Notes: generated by a model from the sequence alone, not told the origin. A stretch of 64,000 bases of DNA from Youhaiella tibetensis (GCF_008000755.1 NZ_CP041690.1:2729260-2793259); one strand, 5' to 3'. Shown: positions 7,868-18,748, counted from the stretch's first letter. A program made the numbers and translations.

Positions 7868-9198
7868 CGACGCTTGCCCCCAAGCCGCGATTTCTTGACC
7901 AGCCCCTCATACTGCTGGGCGATGAGATGGCTCTGGATCTGAGAGATCGTATCCAGGGTCACCGTGACCATGATCAGGAGCGAAGTACCGCCGATGAACT
8001 GGCTCACATTGAGCTGGCTGTGAATGAGCTCGGGAATGAGCGCGATCACGGTCAGATAGAGAGCACCGATCACGGTAATGCGCGTGAGCACGTAGTCGAT
8101 GTACTGAGCGGTCCTCTCGCCCGGACGGATGCCCGGAATGAACCCACCCGACCGCTTCAGGTTATCCGCGGTATCCTGCGGATTGAAGACGATGGCCGTG
8201 TAGAAGAACGAGAAGAAGATGATCAGCGCAGCGAACAGGATCAGGTAGAGCGGCTGTCCGCGACCAAGCAGGGCCGCCGTCACCTGGAGCCACTGCGGCG
8301 CATTACCCTGGGCGGCGAAGCCCGCGATCGTGGCCGGCAGCAGCAGCAGCGACGAGCCGAAGATCACCGGGATAACACCCGAGGTATTGAGCTTGAGCGG
8401 CAGGTGCGAGGTATCGCCCTGGAACATCTTGTTGCCCACCTGGCGCTTCGGATACTGGATCAGAAGTCGTCGCTGGGCGCGCTCGAAGAAGACGATGACG
8501 CCGATCACGACGATGGCGAGCACCAGAATCCCCAGACCCGCGAAGGTCGAGAGCGCGCCCTGGCGGGTCAGCTCGAGGGTCTGGACGATCGTCGTGGGCA
8601 GGTTCGCAACGATACCGGCGAAGATGATCAGCGAGATGCCGTTGCCGACGCCGCGCGAAGTGATCTGCTCGCCCAGCCACATCAGGAACATCGTGCCACC
8701 GACGAGGGTGATCACGGTCGAAATGCGGAAGAACCAGCCGGGGTTGAGAACCACGCCCTGGCTCGCTTCCAGGCCGACCGCGATGCCGTACGCTTGCACG
8801 GCGCAGAAGACCACGGCGAGGTAGCGCGTGTACTGGTTGATCTTGCGCCGTCCGCTCTCACCTTCCTTCTTGAGCGCCTCGAGGCGCGGAGAAGCGGTGG
8901 TGATCACCTGCACCACGATCGAGGCCGTGATGTAGGGAATGAGGTTCAGCGCAAAAATCGCCATGCGGTGCACAGCACCACCGGCGAAAAGATCGAGCAT
9001 GCCGAAAATGCCCTGCTGAGAGCTCTGGAAGCTCTGAGCAAAGGCGGACGGATCGATACCGGGAACCGGAATATAGGTGCCCAGACGATAGACGAGCAGC
9101 GCGCCCAGTGTGAACCAGATGCGCTGCTGAAGGGCCTTCGCCTTGGCGAAGGTCGCGAAATTGAGATTTTTAGCCAGTTGCTCGGCTGCGGACGCCAT
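7864..9198 (-). CDS. secY: Protein translocase subunit SecY
   Basis: Central channel of the Sec translocon in the inner membrane, with about ten membrane helices in 444 residues. The N-terminal segment before TM1, the plug region after it, and the C-terminal LIAQQYEGLVKKSRLGGKRR tail are all recognisable. It is encoded after rplO, as in standard spc operons, and overlaps adk by 4 bp. SecE, its partner, is encoded at 36737-36931. Confidence 0.98.
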   Translation of the reverse strand: MASAAEQLAKNLNFATFAKAKALQQRIWFTLGALLVYRLGTYIPVPGIDPSAFAQSFQSSQQGIFGMLDLFAGGAVHRMAIFALNLIPYITASIVVQVITTASPRLEALKKEGESGRRKINQYTRYLAVVFCAVQAYGIAVGLEASQGVVLNPGWFFRISTVITLVGGTMFLMWLGEQITSRGVGNGISLIIFAGIVANLPTTIVQTLELTRQGALSTFAGLGILVLAIVVIGVIVFFERAQRRLLIQYPKRQVGNKMFQGDTSHLPLKLNTSGVIPVIFGSSLLLLPATIAGFAAQGNAPQWLQVTAALLGRGQPLYLILFAALIIFFSFFYTAIVFNPQDTADNLKRSGGFIPGIRPGERTAQYIDYVLTRITVIGALYLTVIALIPELIHSQLNVSQFIGGTSLLIMVTVTLDTISQIQSHLIAQQYEGLVKKSRLGGKRR

Positions 9199-9228
9199 AA
9201 TCGCTCCCCAAACTAAGGGCCGGAGCCC

Positions 9229-9714
9229 TTAGGCTTCAGCCGTCGCTTTTGCCTCAGGGATATCGACCTTGCCACCCGCAGCTTCAATAGCGGCGACAGC
9301 GCCGGCCGAAGCGTGAGCAACCTTGAAGGTAACCTTCTTGGCGGTGAATTCACCCGAAGCGACCAGGCGCACGCCGTCCTTGGCGCGACGCACGACGCCG
9401 GCGGCCACCAGGGCTGCTTCGTCGATCACGTTCTTGGCGTCGAGCTTGCCGGCATCGATCGCCACCTGGATGCGGTCCAGACGCACGACGTTCCACTTCT
9501 TGGGATTGTGCGAATTGAAACCACGCTTGGGCATACGCATGTGAAGGGGCATCTGGCCGCCTTCGAAACCATTGATGGCAACGCCCGAACGCGCGGTCTG
9601 GCCCTTGCCGCCACGACCACCGGTCTTGCCCTTGCCCGATCCGATACCGCGTCCAATACGGACACGGGTCTTGGAGGAACCCTCGTTGTCGCGGAGTTCG
9701 TTCAAACGCGCCAT
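9229..9714 (-). CDS. rplO: 50S ribosomal protein L15
   Basis: Large-subunit protein. The start at 9714 is preferred over an upstream in-frame ATG because the protein then begins [13 protein letters not shown], close to the family, and AGGTG lies about 7 nt upstream. The 161-residue product has the glycine-rich [19 protein letters not shown] basic segment near residues 20-40. The C-terminus ends in an Ala-rich tail. It lies 89 bp after rpmD and 30 bp before secY. Confidence 0.97.
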   Translation of the reverse strand: MARLNELRDNEGSSKTRVRIGRGIGSGKGKTGGRGGKGQTARSGVAINGFEGGQMPLHMRMPKRGFNSHNPKKWNVVRLDRIQVAIDAGKLDAKNVIDEAALVAAGVVRRAKDGVRLVASGEFTAKKVTFKVAHASAGAVAAIEAAGGKVDIPEAKATAEA

Positions 9715-9803
9715 TTGCGTCACCTGTTCCTGAGAGCGCGTTCTACGAGGAACGTGCTGCAATCAAATAGTGGTCGGACCGGCCGAAGCCGGTCCGCTTT
9801 ATC

Positions 9804-9992
9804 TTACTTACCGTCGACCACGCGGACGAGGTGCGGGAGCTTGGCGATCATGCCACGAACTTCCGGCGTGTCCTTGAGCGTGGACTGCTTGCGGATCTTG
9901 TTCAGCCCGAGACCGATCAGGGTCGCGCGCTGGGTCTTCTCGCGGCGGATCGGGCTACCGATCTGCTCAATGGTCACAGTCTTGTCGGCCAT
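9804..9992 (-). CDS. rpmD: 50S ribosomal protein L30
   Basis: Small large-subunit protein of 62 residues, standard for bacteria. It contains the [19 protein letters not shown] segment typical of L30, followed by the short C-terminal strand ending in VRVVDGK. It sits between rpsE and rplO, with 32 and 89 bp gaps. No separate promoter is apparent. Confidence 0.96.
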   Translation of the reverse strand: MADKTVTIEQIGSPIRREKTQRATLIGLGLNKIRKQSTLKDTPEVRGMIAKLPHLVRVVDGK

Positions 9993-10024
9993 GTCTCTTC
10001 TCCGTTCCGAGCGCTGCGCTCAGA

Positions 10025-10555
10025 TCAAGCTTCGGCAGCAGTCTCGCCACGGCGAGCCTGCAGTTCCGAAACCTTCAGGCCACGGCGAGCCGCAACCGAA
10101 CGCGGGCTGTCAACGCGCTTGAGCGCATCGAACGTGGCCCGAACCATGTTGTAGGGGTTCGCGGTGCCCTGGGACTTGGCGACGATGTCGTTGATCCCGA
10201 GGGTCTCGAACACGGCGCGCATCGGACCGCCGGCGATGATGCCGGTACCCGGAACGGCGGCGCGCAGGATCACCTTCCCTGCCCCGTGACGGCCGACCAC
10301 ATCGTGGTGCAGCGTACGGGCATCGCGCAGCGGCACGCGGATGAGCTGGCGCTTGGCCTGCTCGGTCGCCTTGCGGATCGCCTCGGGAACTTCACGGGCT
10401 TTGCCGTGACCGAAACCGACGCGGCCCTTCTGGTCGCCCACAACCACGAGAGCGGCGAAACCAAAGCGCCGACCGCCCTTCACCACCTTGGCCACACGGT
10501 TGATGTGGACGAGGCGGTCGATGAATTCGCTTTCGCGCTCTTGAACGTCTTTCAT
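10025..10555 (-). CDS. rpsE: 30S ribosomal protein S5
   Basis: Small-subunit protein that secures decoding fidelity and mRNA helicase activity at the entry channel. An in-frame TAA two codons upstream fixes the ATG at 10555, giving 176 residues. The N-terminal S5 domain holds [20 protein letters not shown] and [10 protein letters not shown]. The C-terminal domain holds [10 protein letters not shown] and GTGIIAGG. Residues in the spectinomycin loop (VVKGGRRF) look wild type. It lies 33 bp after rplR. Confidence 0.98.
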   Translation of the reverse strand: MKDVQERESEFIDRLVHINRVAKVVKGGRRFGFAALVVVGDQKGRVGFGHGKAREVPEAIRKATEQAKRQLIRVPLRDARTLHHDVVGRHGAGKVILRAAVPGTGIIAGGPMRAVFETLGINDIVAKSQGTANPYNMVRATFDALKRVDSPRSVAARRGLKVSELQARRGETAAEA

Positions 10556-10588
10556 AGCTTATCCAGCTCTTCTATTTCGTCGCCAGGG

Positions 10589-10951
10589 TCAGAACTGCAG
10601 GCCGCCCTCACGGGCAGCGTCTGCAAGGGCCTTGACCCGGCCGTGATAAAGGTAAGCGCCGCGGTCGAACACGACCTCGGAAACACCGGCCTTGGTGCCG
10701 CGCTCGGCGATCAGCTTGCCAATGGTGGCAGCTGCTTCAGCGGTGGCGCCATTCTTGACCGAAGCCTTGACGTCCTTGTCGATCGTCGAGGCTGCAGCCA
10801 GCGTACGGCCGGTGGCGTCGTCGATGATCTGCGCGTAGATATTCTTGTCCGAACGGAAAACCGACAGACGCGGGCGACCGAAGGCGCGAGCCTTGAGTGC
10901 GCGGCGAACGCGGGCCTTGCGGCGATCCGCTCCTTTTGCAGTGATAGCCAT
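10589..10951 (-). CDS. rplR: 50S ribosomal protein L18
   Basis: 5S-rRNA-binding protein of the central protuberance, 120 residues. The basic N-terminus ([16 protein letters not shown]) and the [18 protein letters not shown] core are diagnostic, as is the C-terminal [24 protein letters not shown] segment. It lies 12 bp after rplF, so it is clearly in the spc operon. Confidence 0.98.
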   Translation of the reverse strand: MAITAKGADRRKARVRRALKARAFGRPRLSVFRSDKNIYAQIIDDATGRTLAAASTIDKDVKASVKNGATAEAAATIGKLIAERGTKAGVSEVVFDRGAYLYHGRVKALADAAREGGLQF

Positions 10952-10963
10952 TGCCGGCGCTCC

Positions 10964-11497
10964 TTACTTCTTCTTGCCTTCTTTCTTGGCCACGAATTCG
11001 CCCGCATAGCGGACGCCCTTGCCCTTGTAGGGCTCGGGCTTACGGAAGCCTCGAATGTTGGCCGCAACCTGGCCAACCTGCTGCTTGTCGATGCCCGTCA
11101 CGACGATTTCCGTCGGAGCCGGCACGGCCAGCGTGATTCCCTGGGGAGCCTCATAAACCACTTCGTGGGAGAAGCCGAGGGAAAGCTTGACGTCCTTGCC
11201 CTGCATGGCGGCACGATAACCGACGCCCTGGATCTGCAGCTTCTTCTCGAAGCCGTCCTTGACGCCCGTCACGATGTTCTGGAGCAGCGCGCGGGTGGTA
11301 CCCCAGGCAGCGCGGGCTTCACGGGTATCGTTGGCCGGCGAGACCACCAGACCTTCTTCGCCCTGTTCGACGTTCACGATATCCATGAGCTCGAGGCTCA
11401 ATTCGCCCTTGGGGCCCTTGGCGGTAACCGTGCGACCATTGATGGTCACGGTCACACCGCTCACTGCTGCGACAGGCTTTTTGCCAGTACGGGACAT
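10964..11497 (-). CDS. rplF: 50S ribosomal protein L6
   Basis: Large-subunit protein near the factor-binding site, with two repeats of the L6 fold. The 177-residue product begins MSRTGKKPV and ends in the family pattern [23 protein letters not shown]. The conserved [21 protein letters not shown] segment lies near residue 90. The gap to rpsH is 37 bp. Confidence 0.98.
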   Translation of the reverse strand: MSRTGKKPVAAVSGVTVTINGRTVTAKGPKGELSLELMDIVNVEQGEEGLVVSPANDTREARAAWGTTRALLQNIVTGVKDGFEKKLQIQGVGYRAAMQGKDVKLSLGFSHEVVYEAPQGITLAVPAPTEIVVTGIDKQQVGQVAANIRGFRKPEPYKGKGVRYAGEFVAKKEGKKK

Positions 11498-11534
11498 TTC
11501 TTCAAACCTTTATGAGTAATCGTCTTACCGCGCC

Positions 11535-11933
11535 TTAGAAGACGCGGCAGAGTACCTCGCCACCAACGTTCTGTGCCTTCGCCTCGTGGTCGGCCATCAC
11601 GCCCTTGGGGGTCGACAGGATCGACACGCCAAGACCATTGGCAACCTGAGGGATATTCTTGACCGACGCATAGACGCGACGGCCCGGACGGGACACCCGC
11701 TCGATAGTGCGGATGACCGGCACGCTGTCCGAATACTTCAGCTCGATTTCGTATTCCGAAATGCCGTTCGCAAACTTGATCTCGTGATAGCCACGGATGA
11801 AGCCTTCGGTCTGCAGCACGTCCAGGACGCGGGCACGCAGGGTCGAAGCCGGCGTGTTCACGCTGTCCTTGCGGCGCAGCTGGGCATTACGAATACGGGT
11901 GAGCATATCCCCGATCGGATCGGAAAGGGCCAT
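11535..11933 (-). CDS. rpsH: 30S ribosomal protein S8
   Basis: Primary 16S-rRNA-binding protein, and in E. coli the feedback repressor of the spc operon. The start at 11933 gives 132 residues beginning [19 protein letters not shown] longer frame upstream runs into rpsN and is not used. The C-terminal [23 protein letters not shown] stretch carries the rRNA-binding signature. It lies 13 bp after rpsN. Confidence 0.98.
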   Translation of the reverse strand: MALSDPIGDMLTRIRNAQLRRKDSVNTPASTLRARVLDVLQTEGFIRGYHEIKFANGISEYEIELKYSDSVPVIRTIERVSRPGRRVYASVKNIPQVANGLGVSILSTPKGVMADHEAKAQNVGGEVLCRVF

Positions 11934-11946
11934 TCTTATTCTCTCC

Positions 11947-12252
11947 TTACCAGCTCGACTTGACCAGGCCCGGGATCTGACCCAGGTTGCCAAGTTCGCG
12001 CAGGGCAATACGGCTCAGCTTGAGCTTACGGTAGTAAGCGCGCGGGCGCCCCGAAACTTCACACCGGTTACGCACGCGACCCGGAGCCGAATTGCGCGGA
12101 AGTTCAGCCAGCTTGAGCTGAGCCTTGAAGCGCTCTTCCGGGGTTGCGGACTTGTCCATGCCGATGGCCTTCAGCGCGGCGCGCTTGCCGGCATAGCTCT
12201 TGGCCAGCTTGGCCCGGCGCTTGTTCTTTTCGATGGCGCTCGTCTTTGCCAT
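11947..12252 (-). CDS. rpsN: 30S ribosomal protein S14 (zinc-free type)
   Basis: Head protein of the small subunit. The start at 12252 gives 101 residues, the length of the zinc-free form, and no CxxC pairs are present. [21 protein letters not shown] is the diagnostic C-terminal segment. An in-frame extension reaching into rplE has no family match and was dropped. It lies 23 bp after rplE and 13 bp before rpsH. Confidence 0.98.
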   Translation of the reverse strand: MAKTSAIEKNKRRAKLAKSYAGKRAALKAIGMDKSATPEERFKAQLKLAELPRNSAPGRVRNRCEVSGRPRAYYRKLKLSRIALRELGNLGQIPGLVKSSW

Positions 12253-12275
12253 ATCGTCCTCTTTCTCGCGTACCG

Positions 12276-12830
12276 TTACTGACGGAACGGGAAGTTGAAT
12301 GCCTTCAGAAGCGCGCGGGCTTCGTCGTCGCTCTTCGCCGTGGTGCAAACCACGATGTCCATACCCCACACCTGGTCGATCTTGTCGTAGGCGATTTCGG
12401 GGAAAATGATGTGTTCCTTGATGCCCATAGCGTAATTGCCACGGCCGTCAAAGGAATTCGGGTTCAGACCGCGGAAGTCGCGGACGCGCGGCAGGGCGAT
12501 GTTCACCAGGCGGTCCAGGAATTCGTACATGCGCTGACGGCGAAGGGTGACCTTCACGCCCAGGGGCATGTTCTCGCGAACCTTGAAGCCGGCGATCGAC
12601 TTGCGAGCGTGGGTGATGACCGGCTTCTGACCGGAGATCAGCTCGAGGTCGGACGCGGCGGCCTTGACCTTCTTGGTGTCGTTGACGGCTTCGCCAACGC
12701 CCATGTTCAGCACGATCTTCTCGAGCTTGGGGATCTGCATCGGGTTCTTGTACCCGAATTCCTTCACCAGGCCGGCGCGGATCGCCTCGTCATACTGCGT
12801 CCGCAGACGCGGAATGTAGGTCTCAGCCAT
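12276..12830 (-). CDS. rplE: 50S ribosomal protein L5
   Basis: 5S-rRNA-binding protein of 184 residues that forms a head bridge with S13. The N-terminal [11 protein letters not shown] and central TRARKS-like [19 protein letters not shown] segments identify it, as does the C-terminal [20 protein letters not shown]. The start ATG lies inside the end of rplX (8-bp overlap), implying coupled translation. Confidence 0.98.
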   Translation of the reverse strand: MAETYIPRLRTQYDEAIRAGLVKEFGYKNPMQIPKLEKIVLNMGVGEAVNDTKKVKAAASDLELISGQKPVITHARKSIAGFKVRENMPLGVKVTLRRQRMYEFLDRLVNIALPRVRDFRGLNPNSFDGRGNYAMGIKEHIIFPEIAYDKIDQVWGMDIVVCTTAKSDDEARALLKAFNFPFRQ

Positions 12831-13134
12831 CGATCACATCTCCGGTGCTCTTGGCGATGCGCTTCTTGGCGCCATCTTTGATCTGGAAACCGACGCGAGT
12901 CGGCTTGCCGTCCTTGTCGGCAACGGCAATGTTAGACAGGTGGATCGGGGCTTCCTTGGTGTAGATGCCCGCATCCTGGGACGCCGTCTGCTTGGTGTGG
13001 CGGCGCACCAGATTGATGCCCTGCACGACCGCGCGGGTCTCATCGGGGATAACCTGCAGGACCTTGCCGGTCTTGCCCTTGTCCTTGCCGGTCAATACGA
13101 CGACGTTGTCGCCTTTTTTGATCTTGGCGGCCAT
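12823..13134 (-). CDS. rplX: 50S ribosomal protein L24
   Basis: Assembly-initiating large-subunit protein with a KOW motif ([20 protein letters not shown], residues 5-24). The product is 103 residues. The frame stays open far upstream through rplN, but ATG at 13134 is the true start. It overlaps the rplN stop by one base (TAATG) and matches the family N-terminus. Confidence 0.98.
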   Translation of the reverse strand: MAAKIKKGDNVVVLTGKDKGKTGKVLQVIPDETRAVVQGINLVRRHTKQTASQDAGIYTKEAPIHLSNIAVADKDGKPTRVGFQIKDGAKKRIAKSTGDVIDG

Positions 13135-13502
13135 TACAGCACCTCTGGAGCCAGCGAAATGATCTTCATGTGGTTCTTGGCGCGAAGCTCGCGCGGAACC
13201 GGCCCGAAGATACGAGTGCCGATCGGCTCTTTCTGATTGTTGATCAGCACGGCCGCGTTCTTGTCGAAGCGGATAACCGTACCGTCGGGACGACGGATGT
13301 CCTTGGCCGTGCGAACCACGACCGCCTTCATCACCTGGCCCTTTTTGACGCGGCCGCGCGGGATCGCATCCTTGACCGACACAACGATGATGTCGCCAAC
13401 CGACGCGTACTTGCGATGCGAGCCGCCCAGCACCTTGATGCACATGACACGACGCGCGCCGGAATTATCCGCGACGTCGAGATTTGACTGCATCTGAATC
13501 AT
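13134..13502 (-). CDS. rplN: 50S ribosomal protein L14
   Basis: Highly conserved 122-residue protein at the subunit interface that bridges to 16S rRNA. It begins [19 protein letters not shown]. The length and both ends match the bacterial family exactly. It is the first gene after a 63-bp gap behind rpsQ, the usual S10/spc operon boundary. No clear promoter was seen in that gap. Confidence 0.99.
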   Translation of the reverse strand: MIQMQSNLDVADNSGARRVMCIKVLGGSHRKYASVGDIIVVSVKDAIPRGRVKKGQVMKAVVVRTAKDIRRPDGTVIRFDKNAAVLINNQKEPIGTRIFGPVPRELRAKNHMKIISLAPEVL

Positions 13503-13565
13503 GACTGGATGCCTTCTTGTTACACGGCCCGCCCAACCGGCTCGCCGCCCTTAAACCCTAAATTC

Positions 13566-13799
13566 TTACGAACCCTGAACGAGCGTCCAACGCTTGTTCT
13601 TGGAGATCGGTGCGCATTCCTCGATCCACACGGTATCCCCGACCTTGGCGACATTCGCCTCGTCGTGAGCGTGGTACTTCTTGGACCGGCGCACGGTCTT
13701 CTTCATCACCGGGTGCGTGAAGCGGCGTTCGACGCGCACCACCACGGTCTTGTCGTTCGTGTCGGAGACCACCGTCCCCTGCAAAACGCGTTTTGGCAT
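13566..13799 (-). CDS. rpsQ: 30S ribosomal protein S17
   Basis: Early-binding 16S rRNA protein of the OB fold, 77 residues. [25 protein letters not shown] and [21 protein letters not shown] are the standard segments. It is the last gene of the S10 group, 12 bp after rpmC. Confidence 0.98.
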   Translation of the reverse strand: MPKRVLQGTVVSDTNDKTVVVRVERRFTHPVMKKTVRRSKKYHAHDEANVAKVGDTVWIEECAPISKNKRWTLVQGS

Positions 13800-13811
13800 T
13801 GGGACTGCTCC

Positions 13812-14006
13812 TTACTTCGCTGCGTTCTTTTCGGCCAGCACGGTCTTGATGCGCGCGATCTCGCGGCGCACTTCCTTGACACGTGCGGGCTTTTCCAGCT
13901 GCTGGGTCGCGCGCTGAAAACGCAGATTGAACTGCTCTTTCTTCAGGCTCAGAAGCTGGTCCTTGAGCTCATCGGCCGTCTTGGCCCGAAAATCACTGGC
14001 TGCCAT
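13812..14006 (-). CDS. rpmC: 50S ribosomal protein L29
   Basis: Helical hairpin protein at the tunnel exit, 64 residues. The [29 protein letters not shown] pattern is diagnostic. It forms part of the docking site for nascent-chain factors together with L23. It sits 9 bp after rplP and 12 bp before rpsQ. Confidence 0.97.
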   Translation of the reverse strand: MAASDFRAKTADELKDQLLSLKKEQFNLRFQRATQQLEKPARVKEVRREIARIKTVLAEKNAAK

Positions 14007-14015
14007 CTTCGCCTC

Positions 14016-14429
14016 TTAATCGTTGATGCGGGTGACAACCCGCGTCGTAACCGGAAGCTTCATGGCGCCGAGACGCAGGGCTTCCTTGGCGACGTCCTCG
14101 GGGACGCCGTCGATTTCGAACATGATGCGGCCCGGCTTGACGCGCGCGGCCCAGAATTCCACCGAACCCTTGCCCTTACCCATGCGGACTTCGGTCGGCT
14201 TCTTGGAAACCGGCAGGTCCGGGAAGATGCGGATCCACACCCTGCCCTGGCGCTTCATCTCGCGAGTGATCGCGCGGCGGGCCGCCTCGATCTGACGCGC
14301 GGTGACGCGCTCCGGCTCGGTCGCCTTCAGGCCGAACTGGCCGAAGTTCAGATCCGAGCCGCCCTTGGCCACGCCGTGGATGCGGCCCTTGTGGGCCTTG
14401 CGGAACTTTGTACGTTTTGGTTGCAGCAT
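14016..14429 (-). CDS. rplP: 50S ribosomal protein L16
   Basis: Peptidyl-transferase-region protein of 137 residues. It starts [19 protein letters not shown] and carries the [24 protein letters not shown] segment, which contacts A-site tRNA. Length is standard. The gap to rpsC is 15 bp. Confidence 0.98.
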   Translation of the reverse strand: MLQPKRTKFRKAHKGRIHGVAKGGSDLNFGQFGLKATEPERVTARQIEAARRAITREMKRQGRVWIRIFPDLPVSKKPTEVRMGKGKGSVEFWAARVKPGRIMFEIDGVPEDVAKEALRLGAMKLPVTTRVVTRIND

Positions 14430-14444
14430 GGCTCAAATACCTTC

Positions 14445-15155
14445 TTAGCTGGCTGCCTGGGCCGAGCGACGGTGCGACGGGCCCTCGCCACCTTCGGTGG
14501 CACGGCGCTCGTGAGCGGTCGGATCGTGCTCAAGGACTTCGCCCTTGAAGATCCAGACCTTGATGCCGATGATGCCGTAGGTCGTGGAAGCTTCAGCAAA
14601 ACCATAGTCGATGTCGGCGCGCAGGGTGTGCAGCGGCACGCGGCCTTCGCGGTACCATTCGGTACGGGCGATATCGGCACCACCGAGACGGCCACCGACG
14701 TTGACGCGGATACCGCCGGCGCCCATGCGGATGGCGGTCTGCACAGCACGCTTCATCGCACGGCGGAAAGCCACGCGGCGTTCGAGCTGCTGGGCAATGC
14801 CCTGAGCCACCAGGTTCGCATCGGTCTCAGGCTTGCGCACTTCGACGATGTTGATGTGCACTTCGCTGTCGGTGAACTTCTTCACCTTGGCGCGGATCTT
14901 GTCGATGTCAGCGCCCTTCTTGCCGATCACGATGCCCGGACGGGCAGTGTGGATCGACACGCGGCACTTGCGGTGCGGACGCTCGATGACGATCTTGGAA
15001 ACGGCAGCCTGCTTGAGGTCGGCCAGGAGAGCCTTGCGGATCTTCAGGTCTTCCTGCAGGAGCGCGCCGTACTCGCCCTTGTTGGCGTACCAGCGAGAAT
15101 CCCAGGTACGGTTGATCCCGAGACGCAGACCGATCGGATTAATCTTCTGGCCCAT
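14445..15155 (-). CDS. rpsC: 30S ribosomal protein S3
   Basis: Small-subunit head protein lining the mRNA entry channel, 236 residues. A type-2 KH domain ([19 protein letters not shown], residues about 60-78) and a C-terminal S3 domain ([32 protein letters not shown]) are present. The tail after residue 215 is short and basic. The ATG overlaps the rplV stop by one base (TAATG). Confidence 0.98.
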   Translation of the reverse strand: MGQKINPIGLRLGINRTWDSRWYANKGEYGALLQEDLKIRKALLADLKQAAVSKIVIERPHRKCRVSIHTARPGIVIGKKGADIDKIRAKVKKFTDSEVHINIVEVRKPETDANLVAQGIAQQLERRVAFRRAMKRAVQTAIRMGAGGIRVNVGGRLGGADIARTEWYREGRVPLHTLRADIDYGFAEASTTYGIIGIKVWIFKGEVLEHDPTAHERRATEGGEGPSHRRSAQAAS

Positions 15156-15535
15156 TATGCCGCTTCCTCAACTTGCCGCACGACGATCGTCAGGTGCGAG
15201 AACGGCTTTTCGATGCGCGAGGAGCGACCACGACCGCGAGCGGTCCAGCGCTTCATCACCAGCGAGTTGCCGACGAAGGCCTCGGCAACGACCAGAGCGT
15301 CGGTGTCCAGACCATGATTGTTTTCCGCGTTCGCGATGGCGCTCTCGAGCACCTTCTTGACCTGGCCGGCAATGCGCTTGTGCGAGAACTGCAGCTCGGC
15401 AAGAGCCTTCTCGACCTTCTTGCCGCGGATCATCGCGGCAACCAGGTTCAGCTTCTGCGGGCTGATGCGCAGCATCCGCAGAACGGCCTTGGCCTCGTTA
15501 TCCTTGAGCGCGCGGGGAGTCTTCTGCTTGCCCAT
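15155..15535 (-). CDS. rplV: 50S ribosomal protein L22
   Basis: Exit-tunnel protein of 126 residues. [20 protein letters not shown] and the C-terminal RARGRSSRI-like [20 protein letters not shown] segment near the macrolide-interacting loop are clear. The loop shows no obvious insertion or deletion. It lies 2 bp after rpsS. Confidence 0.98.
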   Translation of the reverse strand: MGKQKTPRALKDNEAKAVLRMLRISPQKLNLVAAMIRGKKVEKALAELQFSHKRIAGQVKKVLESAIANAENNHGLDTDALVVAEAFVGNSLVMKRWTARGRGRSSRIEKPFSHLTIVVRQVEEAA

Positions 15536-15537
15536 GA

Positions 15538-15816
15538 TTACTTCCTCTTGGCCTTCTTGTCGGCCGCGTGCCCGTAATAGGTACGGCTGGGAGCGAACTC
15601 ACCGAACTTGTGACCAATCATTTCTTCGGTGACCGACACCGGCACATGCTTGTGACCGTTGTGAACACCGAAGGTGATGCCGACGAACTGCGGCAGGATG
15701 GTCGAGCGGCGGCTCCAGATCTTGACGACCTCGTTGCGACCCGACTCGCGTGCCTTGTCCGCCTTCTTGAGCAGGTACCCGTCGACGAACGGACCCTTCC
15801 AGAGTGAACGTGCCAT
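15538..15816 (-). CDS. rpsS: 30S ribosomal protein S19
   Basis: Head protein that contacts S13, 92 residues. It begins [19 protein letters not shown] and ends [21 protein letters not shown]. It lies only 3 bp after the rplB stop, so it is translated with its neighbours. Confidence 0.98.
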   Translation of the reverse strand: MARSLWKGPFVDGYLLKKADKARESGRNEVVKIWSRRSTILPQFVGITFGVHNGHKHVPVSVTEEMIGHKFGEFAPSRTYYGHAADKKAKRK

Positions 15817-15819
15817 GAC

Positions 15820-16659
15820 TTACCGGCCCTTCTTGACGTGACGCGAGCGGACGATGAACTTGTCCGTCGCCTTGTTGGTGCGGGTCTTCTTGCCCTTGGT
15901 CGGCTTGCCCCACGGCGTAACCGGGTGACGGCCACCGGAGGTGCGGCCTTCACCACCACCATGCGGGTGGTCGACCGGGTTCATGGTAACACCGCGGTTG
16001 ACCGGCTTGCGACCGAGCCAACGGTTGCGACCGGCCTTGCCGATCGAGGTGTTCGAGTGGTCCTGGTTCGAAACCGCGCCAACGGTGGCGAGGCACGAGC
16101 CGTGGACACGGCGCTGTTCACCCGAGTTGAGGCGCAGGATCGCCCAACCGGCGTCACGGCCCACATACTGAGCATAGGCACCTGCCGAACGCGCGATCTG
16201 GCCGCCCTTGCGGGGCTTCAGCTCGACGTTGTGCACGATGGTGCCGACCGGCATGCGCTCGAGCGGCATGGCATTGCCCGGCTTCACGTCCACGCTCGAA
16301 AGCGAGGACACGATCTTGTCGCCGGCTGCCAGACGCTGGGGAGCGATCACGTAAGCCTGCTCGCCATCGGTGTAGGTCACCAGGGCGATGAAGGCGGTAC
16401 GGTTCGGATCGTATTCCAGACGCTCGACGGTAGCTTCCATATCGAACTTCACGCGACGGAAGTCGACGATACGGTAGCTGCGCTTGTGACCGCCACCACG
16501 ATGGAACGCGGTGATCCGGCCAGCGTTGTTACGGCCGCCCTTCTGCGAAAGACCGACGGTCAAACCCTTGACCGGCTTGCCCTTCCAGAGTTCCGAGCGG
16601 TCGACAGTGATGAGCTGACGGCGGCCAGGAGAGGTGGGATTATATTGTTTCAGAGCCAT
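15820..16659 (-). CDS. rplB: 50S ribosomal protein L2
   Basis: Core protein of the peptidyl-transferase region and subunit bridge, 279 residues. The RNA-binding OB fold and SH3-like domain are present. The essential [17 protein letters not shown] segment, with the conserved histidine in DHPHGGG, lies near residue 226. Length and ends match the family. It lies 16 bp after rplW. Confidence 0.99.
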   Translation of the reverse strand: MALKQYNPTSPGRRQLITVDRSELWKGKPVKGLTVGLSQKGGRNNAGRITAFHRGGGHKRSYRIVDFRRVKFDMEATVERLEYDPNRTAFIALVTYTDGEQAYVIAPQRLAAGDKIVSSLSSVDVKPGNAMPLERMPVGTIVHNVELKPRKGGQIARSAGAYAQYVGRDAGWAILRLNSGEQRRVHGSCLATVGAVSNQDHSNTSIGKAGRNRWLGRKPVNRGVTMNPVDHPHGGGEGRTSGGRHPVTPWGKPTKGKKTRTNKATDKFIVRSRHVKKGR

Positions 16660-16675
16660 TTTTCTCTCTCACCCC

Positions 16676-16969
16676 TTACAGGCCGGTCGAAATGTCGATC
16701 GACTGCCCATCAGCGAGGGTCACCACAGCCTTCTTGACGTCGTTGCGGACGCCGAGCTGGTTGCGGAAACGCTTCACCTTGCCCTTGCGGACGAAGGTGT
16801 TGACAGCCTTGACCTTGACCGAGAACAGCGCCTCGACGGCAGCCTTGATCTCGGGCTTGCTCGCATCGACCGCAACGTCGAACACAACCTGGTTGTGCTC
16901 CGACAGGTTCGTCGACTTTTCAGTCACGACCGGGTTGCGGATGATGTCGTAGTGCTTGAACGTGCTCAT
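16676..16969 (-). CDS. rplW: 50S ribosomal protein L23
   Basis: Tunnel-exit protein that docks trigger factor and SRP, 97 residues. The segment [16 protein letters not shown] and the [14 protein letters not shown] basic strand are typical. The conserved acidic docking residue in the VTEKS helix is present. Its ATG overlaps the end of rplD by 4 bp. Confidence 0.98.
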   Translation of the reverse strand: MSTFKHYDIIRNPVVTEKSTNLSEHNQVVFDVAVDASKPEIKAAVEALFSVKVKAVNTFVRKGKVKRFRNQLGVRNDVKKAVVTLADGQSIDISTGL

Positions 16970-17586
16970 GCGAACCGTGCCTCCAGCGCTTCGAGCGCTG
17001 CCTTGGTCAGAACGAGCTTCTGGCGACGCAGGATATCAACAACGTTGATGCCCTGGACCGGAAGCACGTCGATCTGCGGAATGTTGCGCGCAGCGAGCGC
17101 GAAATTCGCATCAACCGTAGCGCCGTCGATGATCAGCGCGCTCGTCCATTCACGGGCGCCGAAAGTCTTGCGAAGATCGGCAGTCTTGGGAGCCTTGGTC
17201 GCGACCGTATCCACGATCACCAGCTCGCCGGCCTTCACCTTGGAGGACAGCGCATGCTTGAGAGCAAGAACGCGGACCTTCTTGGGAAGATCGATGGCAT
17301 GGCTGCGCGGCTCGGGACCGAACGCACGACCACCACCGCGGAACTGCGGGGCAGCCTTGTTGCCGTGACGAGCGCCGCCCGAACCCTTCTGCTTGACCGA
17401 CTTCTTGCCGGTGTAAGCGATCTCGGAGCGATGCTTGACCTTGTGGGTCCCGGCCATCGCCTTGAGCTGCTGGTAGCGGACCATGCGGTGCAGGATGTCC
17501 GTGCGGGGCTCGAGGCCGAACACGTCGTCCTTGAGCGTCACGGAACCTACGTCTTTACCGTCTAGGTTGGTAATCTGGAGTTCCAT
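16966..17586 (-). CDS. rplD: 50S ribosomal protein L4
   Basis: Large-subunit protein whose loop reaches the tunnel constriction, 206 residues. It also represses the S10 operon in E. coli. The tunnel loop with [21 protein letters not shown] is intact. It overlaps both neighbours, rplC by one base and rplW by four. No S10-type leader for L4 control was recognised before rpsJ. Confidence 0.98.
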   Translation of the reverse strand: MELQITNLDGKDVGSVTLKDDVFGLEPRTDILHRMVRYQQLKAMAGTHKVKHRSEIAYTGKKSVKQKGSGGARHGNKAAPQFRGGGRAFGPEPRSHAIDLPKKVRVLALKHALSSKVKAGELVIVDTVATKAPKTADLRKTFGAREWTSALIIDGATVDANFALAARNIPQIDVLPVQGINVVDILRRQKLVLTKAALEALEARFA

Positions 17587-18287
17587 TATTCATTCTCCCC
17601 CGCGACGGCGGCGGCCGGCTTGAACGAGCCAGGCGTAGCAACACCAGTAGGAGCGGGCTTCTTGACGGCGTCGCGGATCTGGATCCAGCCGCCCTTGGCG
17701 CCCGGAACCGAACCCTGGACCATGATCAGGCCGCGTTCGACATCGGTCTTGACGACCTTGACGTTCTGCGTGGTGACCCGCTCGGCACCCAGGTGACCGG
17801 CCATCTTCTTGTTCTTGAAGACCTTGCCCGGATCCTGGCGCTGACCGGTCGAACCGTGCGAGCGGTGGGACACCGACACACCGTGCGAAGCACGCAGACC
17901 ACCGAAGTTCCAGCGCTTCATGCCGCCGGCAAAACCCTTACCGATCGAGATGCCCGTGACGTCCACGAGCTGCCCTTCGGCGAAATGGTCGGCCTGCATC
18001 GTCGCGCCAACCTCGATGAGGCTGTCAGCGTCGACGCGGAACTCAGCGACGTGGCGCTTGATCTCGACCTTGGCCGCGCCGAACTGACCGCGCTGTGCCT
18101 TGGGCGTGTTCTTCGCCTTGGCGGTACCGGCGCCCAACTGCAGCGCGGTATAGCCGTCCTTGTCTTGCGTGCGCTGGCCCACCACCTGGCAGTTCTGCAG
18201 CCCGAGCACCGTGACCGGCACGTGGGTGCCGTCCTCGGTGAATATGCGGGTCATGCCCAGCTTCTGTGCGATCAAACCAGAACGCAT
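17586..18287 (-). CDS. rplC: 50S ribosomal protein L3
   Basis: Early assembly protein next to the peptidyl-transferase centre, 233 residues. It starts [16 protein letters not shown] and holds the [13 protein letters not shown] loop, plus the [23 protein letters not shown] segment that contains the site of glutamine methylation in other bacteria. The C-terminal extension after the core is Pro- and Ala-rich. The gap to rpsJ is 85 bp. Confidence 0.98.
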   Translation of the reverse strand: MRSGLIAQKLGMTRIFTEDGTHVPVTVLGLQNCQVVGQRTQDKDGYTALQLGAGTAKAKNTPKAQRGQFGAAKVEIKRHVAEFRVDADSLIEVGATMQADHFAEGQLVDVTGISIGKGFAGGMKRWNFGGLRASHGVSVSHRSHGSTGQRQDPGKVFKNKKMAGHLGAERVTTQNVKVVKTDVERGLIMVQGSVPGAKGGWIQIRDAVKKPAPTGVATPGSFKPAAAVAGENE

Positions 18288-18372
18288 CGGTTGCTACCTT
18301 TTCAATTTAGCGCTGGACCGGGTCATGTTTGTCAGAGGACCCTTTTTCTGGTCAGCGCGGAAACTCCGTCAC

Positions 18373-18681
18373 TCAGAGCTTGATTTCGACGTCGACACCG
18401 GCGGCGAGATCGAGCTTCATTAGCGCGTCCACGGTCTGCGGAGTCGGATCCACAATGTCCAGAAGACGCTTGTGGGTACGGATCTCGAACTGTTCGCGGC
18501 TCTTCTTGTCGATGTGCGGCGAACGGTTGACGGTGAACTTTTCAATTCGCGTCGGCAGAGGGATCGGGCCGCGAACCTGCGCACCCGTGCGCTTGGCCGT
18601 GTTGACGATCTCGCGCGTGGACGTGTCCAGGACACGATGGTCAAAGGCTTTGAGCCGAATGCGAATGTTTTGACCGTTCAT
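18373..18681 (-). CDS. rpsJ: 30S ribosomal protein S10 (NusE)
   Basis: Head protein of the small subunit that also binds NusB in antitermination and NusG in coupling. The 102-residue protein begins [19 protein letters not shown] and contains [19 protein letters not shown]. It lies 67 bp after tuf. That short gap holds no convincing promoter, so the S10 group appears to be transcribed from the str promoter. Confidence 0.98.
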   Translation of the reverse strand: MNGQNIRIRLKAFDHRVLDTSTREIVNTAKRTGAQVRGPIPLPTRIEKFTVNRSPHIDKKSREQFEIRTHKRLLDIVDPTPQTVDALMKLDLAAGVDVEIKL

Positions 18682-18748
18682 CTTGTTTTCCTAGCGAAAA
18701 ATGGAACGCGGCGCGCAACGCGGCGCGCCGCGATTTACATTTCCGTCC

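Noticed and set aside
12823-13443. A longer L24 with about 100 extra N-terminal residues
   Set aside because: The extension reads through rplN in another frame. Family length and the TAATG junction fix the start at 13134.
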